From NCBI GenBank assembly GCA_014803505.1, contig JAAVBM010000098.1, positions 1-42,023 on the forward strand: 42,023 nucleotides of DNA. The letters run 5' to 3'. Shown here in pieces: positions 27,701-35,373 of the stretch. The position numbers were made by a program, and so were the translations under genes. Every line of letters begins with the position of its first letter. Positions within the stretch are counted from its first letter, which is position 1. This stretch comes from a bacterium. Lineage in GTDB: Bacteria > Cyanobacteriota > Vampirovibrionia > Gastranaerophilales > Gastranaerophilaceae. The notes beneath the pieces are model-generated. The model had not been told where the DNA came from. It saw nothing but the letters and a program-made list of their open reading frames with translations, and made no database searches.

Positions 27701-28020
27701 ATATTAAATCAGCTATTGAGTCTTTAAAATTAACGATTCCGGAACAGAAAGATATTTTAAATTCAATTGAAGAAAAGTTTGATGAACAACAAGAAAGATT
27801 AAGTTTCTTTGAAAAACATATAACTAAACTTGGAGCTTTAGAAGAAAAATTTGAACAACAGCAAGAACGAATTGATAGACTTGAAATGACAATTGAAAAA
27901 GTTCTGTCTGCTGTTGAAGATATTGATGATTCTAAAATCACAAGAAAAATCGATAAAATAGATAAACAAATAGCAAAATTAAGTATAAATATAGAAAAAT
28001 TAGCATCATATGTTGACTAG
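21724..28020 (+). CDS. Giant (2098-residue) cytoplasmic-type coiled-coil repeat protein
   Basis: Function unknown. Almost the whole length is predicted helical from its Leu/Ile spacing and high Glu, Asp, Lys, Asn and Ser content. There is no signal peptide, no membrane segment, no LPXTG-like or autotransporter end, and only a few Cys. Recurrent motifs of the type DKIDxLASxDxxDLIxDVKETLEKAYE run through the protein. At residues ~1326-1501 four copies of a 44-residue unit sit in exact register. The C-terminus (KIDKIDKQIAKLSINIEKLA) is again a coiled coil. A cytoskeletal, scaffold or spacer filament role is inference. It has its own promoter-like element and overlaps the glcD-like gene by 11 bases. 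Confidence 0.88.
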   Translation: MAQDIEKIIDLLKEIKRADNTNTESFERLLVNIGRKLESMENNVASNELLKAYLSEITKNMEDKYTTTLSKFSEIENALKSIYKEQDEHVKTKSMQELYEVFSKNMNNFYTEAKQQKALITAIEARLSGMNTNKSDKEDILRTITLLRKDFENLNHAYKHTIDDVNTNLKSILKNLINSDNSKLTTSMSAQIEILSKATNDVIGYLKSIDEKNITMEKLLENVATNENLKITQGIIDSIQQKTDRISTFIDKVADKSDIESLQKTALIMNQKIDETAAKEDFSRISLKTESLIIEINEIKKTLARVTQNIENLPDTKYLEESVQALYKKFDNLADDIETTSFKGDLYGFDSKIAILKEELYIIKNIITDLNDVVMSKIISSINDISFKSESNDIKNHITELIVKLPQQEDIERILLEGNDNSHLLNDLIARTDILADKLDALPSHNDMAELSSNQLGLVENLQFVANKDDVENILGKADEIEAMIDNLNFDKEFENIYDKASTIEDWLKDSNIKEHSVNISEQLPRKAEQKDLLEILEVTKKITGAIEELSQNTDVKKVNHTVSDVYTMLDELKVDLMNSQEMHNDTLLIQLQELQKALSGIVSGDEFNNFIDDLKHFSNNILESFAKISDQNQQNLTLQQKVIDKINTLDIDEKIDSSFNKLDNVNTQLTNISTFIDNKMDINNEDIRKNISDIREIIENKKSNFMDLEQIISSTILKVEKYLSDIKTTILKNSSGESAESLNSKLVAVEKELVEYKQNNENQFAKLIDKLDAYEQLSENITLPIESLSVSISELTELKEQVQQLTDSFKADGENPIPAFVADKFSELESDLQTLADNVENGLEKGFAYSAELVEEKTSVLLDLIKELRHKSTDNIDLYEKLTVTDNKLIDLKQELELINTDVINNLNSKTEEMLKGLEPIRDMLESLSNSTPNNSSCENIKEQLETLMEAIRTDFYDTSQYSKDTLEKLENTYNRLSENIIASENNLKDFILGDIDSVIFKVDDMKSYLEESMNRIIPPDVSGMEEFHNFVAEITQFKEEQKAYLSDAVEEIKTSIEQRLDFHQDELKSLIAVATNNEEIIQAIEDLKYAFRTRVADISFLEETDAFDEFNSSNHYEQAFEVSQNEEFIQNIKGDFEKFAELLKGLTGKNSEIEQVLNTIRTKLDTITVMKSEISEEDLAKGLEEEDVIIGENNFDFIKAFDLLKDDISNLRTVIEDTLLIDVSQNKNIIKDSDNFDNKLLEELNYKLDDLTYTLNKDWLEDIKNYLGGNDIQTILEDINDKINLLTLTDNSDLINELKESIQNISLLSSIDTESGNEICSMLKLISEKIDILASDIDYELIEDVKETLEKAYETKTEHDEEIKAMLSTLDQKVDIIASSDNIDFISDVRETLEQAYETKAEQNAEIKDMLSTLDQKIDLLSSTDSADLILDVKETLEKAYETKTEQNAEIKDMLSTLGQKVDIIATSDSSDLILDVKETLEKAYETKTEQNTEIKDILSTLEQKIDIIASSDNFDLISDVKDILEKIYENSNANNSDNTVDIQHMLQSLDQKVDIIADTDNFELVSEVRETIENLYKQHQPLEQTLEITRMLDVLSDKVDILASNDSYDLLSEVKDTVEKVYEESRENKISKDQAEIKNLLTILDQKIDIIASTDTSEGVNELKDAIVDIDEKIDNFSLKPVEESVQKLSESDAKITNMLEALNHRIDIMTEQEHSDAKRGLEDVKHLILAQMKYIEKLDKNGKTEAFKKCLNELTLEVNNLNLNSNINRKDINRSLKDMKESIMSAVVTIFEQVSFVEESEDIKDFVEEKTDVINQNLEAVTRQLRQITNSTDDEYTYSMQDIESDLAKLRMALNELQNNELGNQSNELANISGNIYRITSKVDELQNYLTQDEIKDIRDEVSVLREQTDKILISSGESYNALNNGLEDFSKIITNYLANKVDRITQLLERSSTSDKVMRQALIYMGEWIDSTSESMNKISTNSDEIIDIKSAIESLKLTIPEQKDILNSIEEKFDEQQERLSFFEKHITKLGALEEKFEQQQERIDRLEMTIEKVLSAVEDIDDSKITRKIDKIDKQIAKLSINIEKLASYVD
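25699..26226 (+). repeat. Four in-register 132-bp coding repeats
   Basis: Units begin at 25699, 25831, 25963 and 26095, each exactly 132 bases (44 codons). They encode the core (K/R)-(V/I)-DI-(I/L)-A-x-S-D...DV(K/R)ETLE(K/Q)AYETK. The three later units are close at nucleotide level, including the shared ATGCTATCAACTCT. Diverged copies with insertions extend from about 25558 to 26840. 44 is four times 11, compatible with hendecad coiled-coil geometry. Confidence 0.85.
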
Positions 28021-29395
28021 TAATTTAATAAAAGAATTAAATAAAGCATTACCCAGTGAAAATATCTTATCGGAAATAGAGGAAAGATACGTATATTCTG
28101 TTGATGCTTCTAACGATCCGTATACTAAATCAACATTAGCGGATGCTGTTGTCTTTGTCGAATCAATTGAGCAAGTGCAAAAAGTTGTTTCAATTGCTAA
28201 TAAACAAATGACTCCAATAATCTGCAGGGGTGCCGGGACTAATACTGTAGGTGCTTGTGTTCCTACTCATGGCGGAATTATTCTTAATTTTTCAAAGATG
28301 AATAAAATTTTGGAAATTAACTCTAATAATATGACAGCTAGAGTTCAACCAGGTGTAATTGTTGGAGATTTACAAAATGAAGTTGAAAAATTGGGTTTAT
28401 TTTATCCTCCGGATCCATCTAATTTAAAAGTTTCAACTATAGGTGGCAGTATTGCTCAAAATTCAGCAGGAGCAAGATGTTTTAAGTACGGAGCCACAAA
28501 AGATTATGTTCTGGATATGCTCGTTGTAACAGCTAATGGTGAACTTATAAGAACAGGTTCAAATACTATAAAAAACGCTACAGGATATAATCTTGGAAGT
28601 ATATTTATTGGTTCTGAAGGAACTTTGGGTATTGTGGTTGAAGCTACTATTAAACTGATTCCAAAACCAGAAAGTACTCAAGTAATAATGGCATATTTTA
28701 ATACTGTTGAGGATTCTGTGTCTACAGTAAACAAAATTATCGAGGAGCAAGTATTTCCAACAACATTAGATTTCATGGATAAAAACGCTATTCAAACTAT
28801 TGAAAAATTTTATCCTACAGGTCTGTTGTGTGATAAAGAAGCTGCATTAATTATTGAAATTGATGGCTATCAGGTAAGCCTTCCTACATTGAGAGAAAAA
28901 ATCTGTGATATTTTGCGTAAAAATAATGCTGTAAATATACAATATTCGACAAATAAAATTGAATCGGATAATATATGGCGGGCAAGACGTTCATCTATGG
29001 CTTCTTGTACTAAAGTGAAACCAAATGTAACAACTGATGATATAATTGTTCCTAGAAGTAATCTTGCGAAATTGGTAAAAGGAATTCAGGATATTTGTAA
29101 ACGACATAATCTTACTGTTTGTATGGTTGGTCATGTCGGAGATGGTAGTGTGCATCCGCAGATTCCTATTGATTATAACGATAAAAACGAATATAAACAT
29201 TATAAGATAGCTAAATCAGAAATTTATCAGCTTACAGTAAAATTGGGTGGAACTATTTCTGGGGAACATGGTATTGGCTTAGAGAAAAAGGCTTATATTG
29301 CAAAAGTTGTTGATGGTGGAGCTTTAGATTATATGCGTCAAATAAAAAAAATATTTGATCCTAAAAATATATTGAACCCATATAAAATTTTCTAA
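28010..29395 (+). CDS. glcD: FAD-binding oxidase, glycolate oxidase GlcD / D-lactate dehydrogenase family
   Basis: 461 residues. FAD_binding_4 domain: ADAVVFVESIEQVQKVVSIA, ICRGAGTNTVGACVP, YPPDPSNLKVSTIGGSIAQN and GATKDYVLDMLVVTA. The C-terminal oxidase domain has GHVGDGSVHPQIPI and SGEHGIGLEKK, the His/Glu-containing active-site region. It likely oxidises a 2-hydroxy acid such as D-lactate or glycolate, with electrons passed to an unknown acceptor. No GlcE or iron-sulfur GlcF partner is nearby. Its ATG lies 11 bases inside the preceding giant gene and there is no separate promoter, so the two are probably expressed together. Confidence 0.92.
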   Translation: MLTSNLIKELNKALPSENILSEIEERYVYSVDASNDPYTKSTLADAVVFVESIEQVQKVVSIANKQMTPIICRGAGTNTVGACVPTHGGIILNFSKMNKILEINSNNMTARVQPGVIVGDLQNEVEKLGLFYPPDPSNLKVSTIGGSIAQNSAGARCFKYGATKDYVLDMLVVTANGELIRTGSNTIKNATGYNLGSIFIGSEGTLGIVVEATIKLIPKPESTQVIMAYFNTVEDSVSTVNKIIEEQVFPTTLDFMDKNAIQTIEKFYPTGLLCDKEAALIIEIDGYQVSLPTLREKICDILRKNNAVNIQYSTNKIESDNIWRARRSSMASCTKVKPNVTTDDIIVPRSNLAKLVKGIQDICKRHNLTVCMVGHVGDGSVHPQIPIDYNDKNEYKHYKIAKSEIYQLTVKLGGTISGEHGIGLEKKAYIAKVVDGGALDYMRQIKKIFDPKNILNPYKIF

Positions 29396-29619
29396 AGCTA
29401 GAAGTCATATTAGAAACAAACTATCTTGTTTGCTAAAAAACAGAAATTATAACAATTTTTAAAATAATTGGTGGCATTATGCCCCGTGCGAGAAAACTAT
29501 ATAATCTCAAATTTTCATCTATCTTAGTAACAAATTACCCAGTCCGGAGAAGACCTTGAAAAAGGAATGCCCCTGTGGTATTCTTGTTATGCTGAAATAT
29601 ATAAAGAAAGAAGGCTAAA
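29396..29619 (+). other. 224-base intergenic region and possible structured gltX leader
   Basis: The first part has a small CAAAC / GTTTG hairpin at ~29418-29433 with no T run. A TATAAT -10 at 29500-29505 suggests transcription starting near 29512, giving a ~105-base leader before gltX. The region also contains GGCATT near 29473-29478, able to pair with AATGCC near 29566-29571, and a CCTT-GAAA-AAGG tetraloop hairpin near 29554-29565. I could not match it to a known RNA family. Confidence 0.35.
29500..29505 (+). promoter_or_regulatory. -10 element (TATAAT) for gltX
   Basis: A perfect TATAAT lies 115 bases before the gltX ATG. The -35 region is poor. An AGAAGG ribosome site sits just before the start codon. 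Confidence 0.35.
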
Positions 29620-31083
29620 ATGTCAGAAGTAAGAGTAAGAATTGCGCCGTCCCCAAGCGGTAATTTACACGTTGGAACGGCAAGAACAGCACTATTTAAT
29701 TATTTATTTGCAAAAAAGAATAATGGTAAATTTATTTTAAGAATTGAAGATACTGATGCTGATAGAACAAGCCAAGAATATATTGATAATATATTTGATA
29801 GTTTAAAAGCATTGGGTTTAAATTGGGATGAAGGTCCGGATGTAGGTGGTCCTTACGGTCCTTATACTCAATCTGAAAGATTTGATATTTATCCAAAGTA
29901 TGTTCAACAACTTTTGGATTCTGGTTTTGCATATGAATGCTTCTGTACACCGGAAGAACTTGAACAAGAAAAAGAAGAAGCAACTCAAGCTAAAAAAGCT
30001 TATGTTTATTCTAAAAAATGTGAAAATTTAACTGAAGAAGAAAAGGCAAAACTAAGAGCTGAAGGTAGAAAACCTGCTATCAGATTTAATATTGCAAAAG
30101 CTCAAAAAGCTTTTCATGATTCTTCTGTACTAGAATTTGAAGATCTTGTAAAAGGTAAATTGCATGTTGATACTGATCTTTTAGGTGATTTTGTTATACA
30201 AAAATCAAATGGTGCTCCAACTTACAACTTCGCAGTTGTTGTTGATGATGCTTTAATGAAAATTACTCATGTAATTAGAGGTGAAGACCATATTTCAAAT
30301 ACATATAAACAAATTTTAATCTTTGAAGCTCTAGGACTTGAAGTTCCAAAATTTGGTCACTTAGGTATGATTTTGGCTCCTGATAGAAGTAAATTATCCA
30401 AACGTCATGGTGCAACAGCTGTATCTGATTTCGTAAAACAAGGTTATTTAACAGATGCTTTGATCAACTTTGTTGCTTTATTGGGTTGGGCACCTTCTGA
30501 TGGGGAAGAAATTAAACCGGTTGATCAAATTGCACAAGATTTCAGAATTGGTGAAATTTCATCTTCTAATTCGATTTTTGAATATGATAAATTGAAATGG
30601 ATGAATAGCCATTATATTAAAATGCTATCTATCGATACATTAAAAGAAATGTTAAAACCATACTTAGCTGAATATAATTTGGATGAGTTGACAGATGCTC
30701 AATTCACAAAAATGGTTGAAATAACAAGAGAACCATTAACTTTATTATCAGATATAACTGAAGCGGTTCCATATTTCTTTGGACAAGATGTAAAAATCGA
30801 TCCTGAAGCCCAAACAGGAACATTGGATACTGAAACTGCACAAGATGTCTTGAAAGATTTTGTATCTAAGGCTGAAAATTGGGAATGGACTGAAGAAAAT
30901 CTTCATAATACTCTTGCTGAACTTAGAACAGAATGGAAAGAAAAAGGTGTAAAACCTAAAGTTACTATGTGGGCAATAAGAGCTGCAGTTACAGGTAGAA
31001 CTTGTGGTGCTGATATGGTAGGTATTCTTGAAATCTTAGGAAAAGATAAAACTATATACAGAGCTAAAAAAGCTATAAAATAA
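29620..31083 (+). CDS. gltX: Glutamyl-tRNA synthetase
   Basis: 487 residues, class I aminoacyl-tRNA synthetase of normal length. It charges tRNA-Glu (or tRNA-Gln if non-discriminating) with glutamate. The HIGH-equivalent is HVGT at residues 17-20 in APSPSGNLHVGTARTAL. The KMSKS-equivalent is KLSKRHG about residue 258. TRIAPSPSG-like start, ITHVIRGEDHISNT and LNWDEGP are further family features. The all-helical anticodon-binding C-terminus is present (VKPKVTMWAIRAAVTGR). It is followed by a long palindromic terminator. Confidence 0.97.
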   Translation: MSEVRVRIAPSPSGNLHVGTARTALFNYLFAKKNNGKFILRIEDTDADRTSQEYIDNIFDSLKALGLNWDEGPDVGGPYGPYTQSERFDIYPKYVQQLLDSGFAYECFCTPEELEQEKEEATQAKKAYVYSKKCENLTEEEKAKLRAEGRKPAIRFNIAKAQKAFHDSSVLEFEDLVKGKLHVDTDLLGDFVIQKSNGAPTYNFAVVVDDALMKITHVIRGEDHISNTYKQILIFEALGLEVPKFGHLGMILAPDRSKLSKRHGATAVSDFVKQGYLTDALINFVALLGWAPSDGEEIKPVDQIAQDFRIGEISSSNSIFEYDKLKWMNSHYIKMLSIDTLKEMLKPYLAEYNLDELTDAQFTKMVEITREPLTLLSDITEAVPYFFGQDVKIDPEAQTGTLDTETAQDVLKDFVSKAENWEWTEENLHNTLAELRTEWKEKGVKPKVTMWAIRAAVTGRTCGADMVGILEILGKDKTIYRAKKAIK

Positions 31084-31145
31084 TTAAACAAAACTAAAGC
31101 AGGCGGCTTGAAATTTTTCAAGCCGCCTGCTTTAGTTTTGTTTAA
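31084..31145. terminator. 62-bp perfect palindrome (30-bp stem) between gltX and atpG
   Basis: Bases 31084-31113 are the exact reverse complement of 31116-31145, with a two-base TT centre. The core is GC-rich (AGCAGGCGGCTTG) and the outer part is A/T. It begins right after the gltX stop and ends 8 bases before the atpG stop, so it can terminate both convergent transcripts. The stem is much longer than a typical terminator. Confidence 0.85.
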
Positions 31146-31153
31146 AAGTTATA

Positions 31154-32086
31154 TTAACCGAGTTGAGAATTTGCGCCGGAAACAACTTCTATGATTTCTT
31201 GAGTAATGGCTGTTTGGCGACTTTTGTTATACTCAATAGACAATTCGTGAATCATTTTTTCTGCATTAGTTGTCGCTGCAGACATTGCAGTCATTCTAGA
31301 TGCAAGTTCACTAGCTTGGGCTTCTAATAATGCTTGGTAAAAAATATTAGTCATATACATTGGAACAATTTTTTGCAGAATATGATGTTTGTCTGGTATG
31401 AATTCCATCAATGGTTCCAATATATCATCACTAATTCTATCGTGAACATCTGTAACTCCAACTACCGGAAGCACTTGCCAATCTTCAACAAAATATCTCA
31501 TCATATTTTTAAATCGAGTTGTGATAATTTCAATTTTATCGATTCTGCCATCTACGTAATATTCAGCAAGATCTTCGGCGATTTCACGAGCTTCCATAGG
31601 GGAAGGATTATTTATTGCTGAAAAATATTTCTTTTCAATAGGACAACCAAGAGTTATACATTTTTTCCTTAATGCTGAAATTCCTTTTTGTCCCATAACA
31701 AAAAGTTTTACTTCTATACCTTGAGCATAATAATCTTTAATTCTACGAAGAGTATCTCGCACAACATTAGCATTATATGCCCCAGCAAGTCCTTTATTAG
31801 AAGTCATTACAAGAATGCCTACAGTGCGAATTTCTCTTTTTGCTAAAAGTTTTGGATAATCATCAATGGCATGCTTTATTTTTAGGGTTTCACTGCTGAA
31901 TGAGTCAACTGAATTTAAAAGCTTTTGAAACATAGCTACTAATTCTCTCGTATATGGACGAGATGTTTTAACAAGATTTTCAGCTTTTTTTACTTTTGCC
32001 GCTGCAACCATTTTCATTGCTCGAGTAATTTTTTTTGTACTCTCTACGCTTTTTATTCTATTTTTTATATCTTTTAAATTTGCCAT
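31154..32086 (-). CDS. atpG: ATP synthase F1 gamma subunit
   Basis: 310 residues. The central stalk that couples c-ring rotation to the catalytic sites. The N-terminal helix (MANLKDIKNRIKSVESTKKI...TRAMKMVAAAKVKKAE) and the C-terminal helix (EASELASRMTAMSAATTNAE...NKSRQTAITQEI) are the two long antiparallel helices of gamma. Last gene of the atp cluster, separated from atpA by a small zinc-finger gene. I did not see a clear ~30-residue redox-insert as in photosynthetic cyanobacteria with a CxxxxxC motif. Confidence 0.95.
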   Translation of the reverse strand: MANLKDIKNRIKSVESTKKITRAMKMVAAAKVKKAENLVKTSRPYTRELVAMFQKLLNSVDSFSSETLKIKHAIDDYPKLLAKREIRTVGILVMTSNKGLAGAYNANVVRDTLRRIKDYYAQGIEVKLFVMGQKGISALRKKCITLGCPIEKKYFSAINNPSPMEAREIAEDLAEYYVDGRIDKIEIITTRFKNMMRYFVEDWQVLPVVGVTDVHDRISDDILEPLMEFIPDKHHILQKIVPMYMTNIFYQALLEAQASELASRMTAMSAATTNAEKMIHELSIEYNKSRQTAITQEIIEVVSGANSQLG

Positions 32087-32107
32087 TTATAAATACTCTT
32101 AATTTTA

Positions 32108-32317
32108 TTAATCGATAACAGTCAATAGAACGATAATAGATAAAAGAACAACTGTCAGGATTGACCAAATACGACCTCTACCTAATCTTGAAGAACAAGC
32201 ATTTTTCTTACAAACGATCGCACCGTTTTTTTCTTTTAAGCATTCAAGGCATAAACCTTTACCGCAAGATTTACATATTCCAAACGCATCTCTATCGTGG
32301 TGATTATAACATTTCAT
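32108..32317 (-). CDS. Small B-box-like zinc-finger membrane protein inside the atp operon
   Basis: 69 residues. The N-terminal 41 residues carry a dense Cys/His array: Cys3, His6, His7, Cys15, Cys18, Cys23, Cys26, Cys36, Cys41, of the B-box-like type. A basic linker (RLGRGR) is followed by one membrane helix (IWSILTVVLLSIIVLLTVID) to the end. The predicted topology is zinc finger in the cytoplasm and a C-terminal membrane anchor. An AAAGGAG ribosome site supports real translation. It sits between atpA and atpG, 32 and 21 bases from each. No function is known to me. Assembly or regulation of the synthase is a guess from position only. Confidence 0.85.
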   Translation of the reverse strand: MKCYNHHDRDAFGICKSCGKGLCLECLKEKNGAIVCKKNACSSRLGRGRIWSILTVVLLSIIVLLTVID

Positions 32318-32349
32318 AATTTTCTCCTTTATATTTGTTTTTATTAGGT

Positions 32350-33861
32350 TTAAAAAGTGCTTTTAAATGTTGTTAATCCATTCATTAACATCTTTTTATC
32401 ATCATCAGAAAGTGCTCCGCCTGCATTTAGTCTTTCCACCAGGTCAGAGAAATTTGCATTGAAGTATACAAACCATTCTTTTTTGAATCTTTGAATGTTT
32501 GTATTTTCAATATCATCTAAAATACCTTCGTTTGCAGCAAATAGTATAGAAACCTGTTCCGCAACACTTAAAGGATTATATTGAAGTTGTTTAAGTACTT
32601 CTGTTAATTTTTGACCTCGAAGTAATTGTTTTTTTGTTGATGAATCTAAATCTGAAGCAAATTGTGCAAAAGCTTCTAATTCTCTATACTGAGCTAAATC
32701 AAGACGAAGTTTTCCTGCAACTTGTTTTATAGCTTTAGTTTGAGCTGCGCCACCAACACGTGAAACAGATATTCCGGCGTTAATTGCTGGTCTGATACCT
32801 GCATTAAAAGCATTACTTTCAAGGAAAATCTGTCCATCAGTAATAGAAATAACGTTAGTTGGAATATATGCTGAAACATCACCTGCTTGAGTTTCAATAA
32901 TAGGTAATGCTGTTATACTGCCTCCGCCTAATTCATCATTTAATTTTACCGCTCTTTCTAACAGTCTTGAATGAAGATAGAAAACATCGCCAGGATAAGC
33001 TTCACGTCCAGGTGGTCGTTTTAGTAACAAACTCATTGCACGGTAAGCTTGAGCATGTTTCGATAAATCATCATAAACAACTAATACTGCTTTTCCTTGC
33101 TCCATAAATTCTTCACCCATTGCCACTCCAGCAAAAGGTGCAATATATTGTAAAGGTGCAGATTCATTAGCAGTAGAAGAAACTATAATTGTATAGTCCA
33201 TTGCTCCTTTGTCTTCTAATGTTTTTGCAATATGTGCAACCGTAGAGGCTTTTTGACCAATAGCTACATAAATACAAATTACATCTTTTCCTTTTTGGTT
33301 GATAATTGTATCAATAGCAATAGCAGTTTTTCCTGTTTGTCTGTCTCCAATAATAAGCTCACGTTGACCTCTGCCAATTGGTGTTAATGTATCAATTGCA
33401 GTTAATCCTGTTTGTAGAGGTTCATGAACTGATTTTCTTGTTACAATTCCGGGTGCAACACGTTCTATCGGACGTGTTTTTGAATAAGGAAAATCTCCTT
33501 TACCGTCAAGAGGTTTACCTGTAGGATCAACTATTCTTCCGATTAAACCTTCTCCAACCGGTACAGATGCAATTTTTCCTGTAGTTTTAACAATGGTTCC
33601 TTCTTTTATATTTGTATAGTCTCCAAGAATTACAACCCCAACATTGTCCTCTTCCAAGTTCATTGCAATCCCAAGAGTTGAACTTTCATCTTCAAATTGA
33701 ACCAACTCGTTTGACATAACATTTTTTAGCCCGTAAACTCTGGCAATGCCGTCGCCAATTTCTAATACAGAACCAGTATTTGATACTTCTGTATGTAGTT
33801 CATAATTATCAATTTTATTTTTTATTATTGAACTGATTTCATCAGGTTGTATTAATACCAT
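32350..33861 (-). CDS. atpA: ATP synthase F1 alpha subunit
   Basis: 503 residues, standard length. Non-catalytic nucleotide-binding subunit of the F1 head. The Walker A motif is [13 protein letters not shown], and the Walker B region is [36 protein letters not shown] and [19 protein letters not shown] are alpha-specific. The arginine-finger region lies in the latter. Starts 11 bases after atpH. Confidence 0.97.
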   Translation of the reverse strand: MVLIQPDEISSIIKNKIDNYELHTEVSNTGSVLEIGDGIARVYGLKNVMSNELVQFEDESSTLGIAMNLEEDNVGVVILGDYTNIKEGTIVKTTGKIASVPVGEGLIGRIVDPTGKPLDGKGDFPYSKTRPIERVAPGIVTRKSVHEPLQTGLTAIDTLTPIGRGQRELIIGDRQTGKTAIAIDTIINQKGKDVICIYVAIGQKASTVAHIAKTLEDKGAMDYTIIVSSTANESAPLQYIAPFAGVAMGEEFMEQGKAVLVVYDDLSKHAQAYRAMSLLLKRPPGREAYPGDVFYLHSRLLERAVKLNDELGGGSITALPIIETQAGDVSAYIPTNVISITDGQIFLESNAFNAGIRPAINAGISVSRVGGAAQTKAIKQVAGKLRLDLAQYRELEAFAQFASDLDSSTKKQLLRGQKLTEVLKQLQYNPLSVAEQVSILFAANEGILDDIENTNIQRFKKEWFVYFNANFSDLVERLNAGGALSDDDKKMLMNGLTTFKSTF

Positions 33862-33872
33862 AATTTCCCCTT

Positions 33873-34418
33873 TTATCTTGATATTGTTTTACTCATGTTT
33901 TCTATCTTATTGCTTATACTTGTATCTATTACATAGTCGTCAAATTTAAATGTAAGTCCCGCAATAAGGTTCTCGTCAACTCGCCAACAAGGCATAATTT
34001 CGCAATTTAACTTATGTTCTAACTTAAATAAAATATTTGTTTTTGCTTCAAAATTTAAATTTATTGCTGAAACAATTTCTACTTTCTTTTTGTTAGATTT
34101 TTTATCTAAAATGTCTGTGTATGCATAATATATGGCATTTAGTTCTTTAAATCGGTGTTTTTCAATAAGTAATTTTAGGAAATTCAACACTTTTTTATCA
34201 ATTTTGTTACTAAAAATAGAGTCTAGAATTTCTAATTTTTTGCTTATGGATATAGATGAATTTTCAAGTACCACATTCAAATCTTCTGATGAATTTAGAA
34301 CATTTAAAATTTCTTCCAATTGTATTTTGAATCTTTCTTCAGAGCTGTTTTCTGAAGCGATATCCATAAGTGCTTGAGCATAAATTTTTGAAATTGTAGA
34401 AATTTTATTATCTGCCAT
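33873..34418 (-). CDS. atpH: ATP synthase F1 delta subunit
   Basis: 181 residues, delta/OSCP family, which ties the peripheral stalk (b and b') to the top of F1. The N-terminal [20 protein letters not shown] is characteristic. The C-terminal part ([20 protein letters not shown]...[18 protein letters not shown]) contains the usual GGxxxxxxDxxxDxS-like ending. Overlaps atpF by one base. Confidence 0.93.
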   Translation of the reverse strand: MADNKISTISKIYAQALMDIASENSSEERFKIQLEEILNVLNSSEDLNVVLENSSISISKKLEILDSIFSNKIDKKVLNFLKLLIEKHRFKELNAIYYAYTDILDKKSNKKKVEIVSAINLNFEAKTNILFKLEHKLNCEIMPCWRVDENLIAGLTFKFDDYVIDTSISNKIENMSKTISR

Positions 34419-34927
34419 TATAATTTTACCTTATCAAGTTCATCTAAACTTTCTTCTATAAACTTTCCATGTAATTCAGGGTTTGAAGTCAATAATTGTT
34501 TCATTTGTTCTTTAGCCATTTCAACAGAAGCAACAATTGTTTTCCCTGTTAGTAAGTTTGATATTTTTTTTTCTTCAATAGAAATAGCTCTGTCGATATT
34601 ATTTTTAATACCTTCGATATTTTTTTTAGTTGATTCTTCTATTTTTTCTTTAAAAATTTGAGCTTTAGATTGAGCTTCTTTTTCTAAATTATCGATGTCT
34701 TGTGGAAGTCTTTCTAACTGGAGCTGAGATGTAGCTAAAACTTTTTCGGAATTTTCTTTTTCATCATCAGATTTTTTTATAGATGATTCAACTGTAGATA
34801 TAGAATTATCCAGAGATGATTTCAAATTCAATTTGACAACTATAAATCCCAAAATAATCAACATGATAATAAAGTTGATTGTATTTGAGTTTGCCAAATA
34901 TTTTATAAAAGAAATGAATTCTTGCAT
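34418..34927 (-). CDS. atpF: ATP synthase Fo b subunit
   Basis: 169 residues. An N-terminal membrane helix (TINFIIMLIILGFIVVKLNL) is followed by a long charged coiled coil (KSDDEKENSEKVLATSQLQL...). This is one of two non-identical b-type subunits in the cluster. It is the second in order and next to atpH, as the cyanobacterial b is. The peripheral stalk is therefore probably a b/b' heterodimer. Confidence 0.9.
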   Translation of the reverse strand: MQEFISFIKYLANSNTINFIIMLIILGFIVVKLNLKSSLDNSISTVESSIKKSDDEKENSEKVLATSQLQLERLPQDIDNLEKEAQSKAQIFKEKIEESTKKNIEGIKNNIDRAISIEEKKISNLLTGKTIVASVEMAKEQMKQLLTSNPELHGKFIEESLDELDKVKL

Positions 34928-34938
34928 AATTTATACCT

Positions 34939-35364
34939 TTACTGTTTTCCTAAAAGTTTAGAAACTATTACTTGAGATAAATCCTTGACTATGCTGTTTT
35001 TAAGTGTATCTTCAAGTGTTTTTTCATCTTGAGCTAATGATTCTTTTTTTGTTTGAAGTTCAACTTTTGATTCTTCTCTAGCATTATGAGTTTTTTCATT
35101 TGCAATAACGTTAGCTTCTTCGATTGTATTTCGAATATTTGCTCTGCATTCAGCCTGAGTTTCTTTTAATGCATTCTCTCTTTTTGAATCGAATTCTTGA
35201 GCTTTATCAATACAATTTTTTGCATGATCATAATTTGATGCAATATATTCTTCTCTTTTTCTGATAATATTTAGAATCGGATTATAGAATATAGCATTCA
35301 TGATCATAATGAATACAACAAAACTCAAAATTGCGATTAAAAAAGTAGCATTAAATTCAACCAT
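34939..35364 (-). CDS. atpF': ATP synthase Fo b' subunit
   Basis: 141 residues. The N-terminal membrane helix (FNATFLIAILSFVVFIMIMN) leads into IFYNPILNIIRKREEYIASN, the family-typical membrane exit sequence, and then a coiled coil. The length, and the position between c and b, match the cyanobacterial b' gene (atpG in cyanobacterial nomenclature). Starts 9 bases after atpE. Confidence 0.9.
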   Translation of the reverse strand: MVEFNATFLIAILSFVVFIMIMNAIFYNPILNIIRKREEYIASNYDHAKNCIDKAQEFDSKRENALKETQAECRANIRNTIEEANVIANEKTHNAREESKVELQTKKESLAQDEKTLEDTLKNSIVKDLSQVIVSKLLGKQ

Positions 35365-35373
35365 TTTAAATAC

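Noticed and set aside
29470-29580. Possible 4.5S/SRP RNA because of CCAGTCCGGAGAAG
   Set aside because: The conserved CCGGAAGG-AGCAG core is absent and the tetraloop would not be closed by a proper pair.
29500-29619. T-box leader for gltX
   Set aside because: No T-box sequence (AGGGTGG-type) or terminator/antiterminator pair is present.
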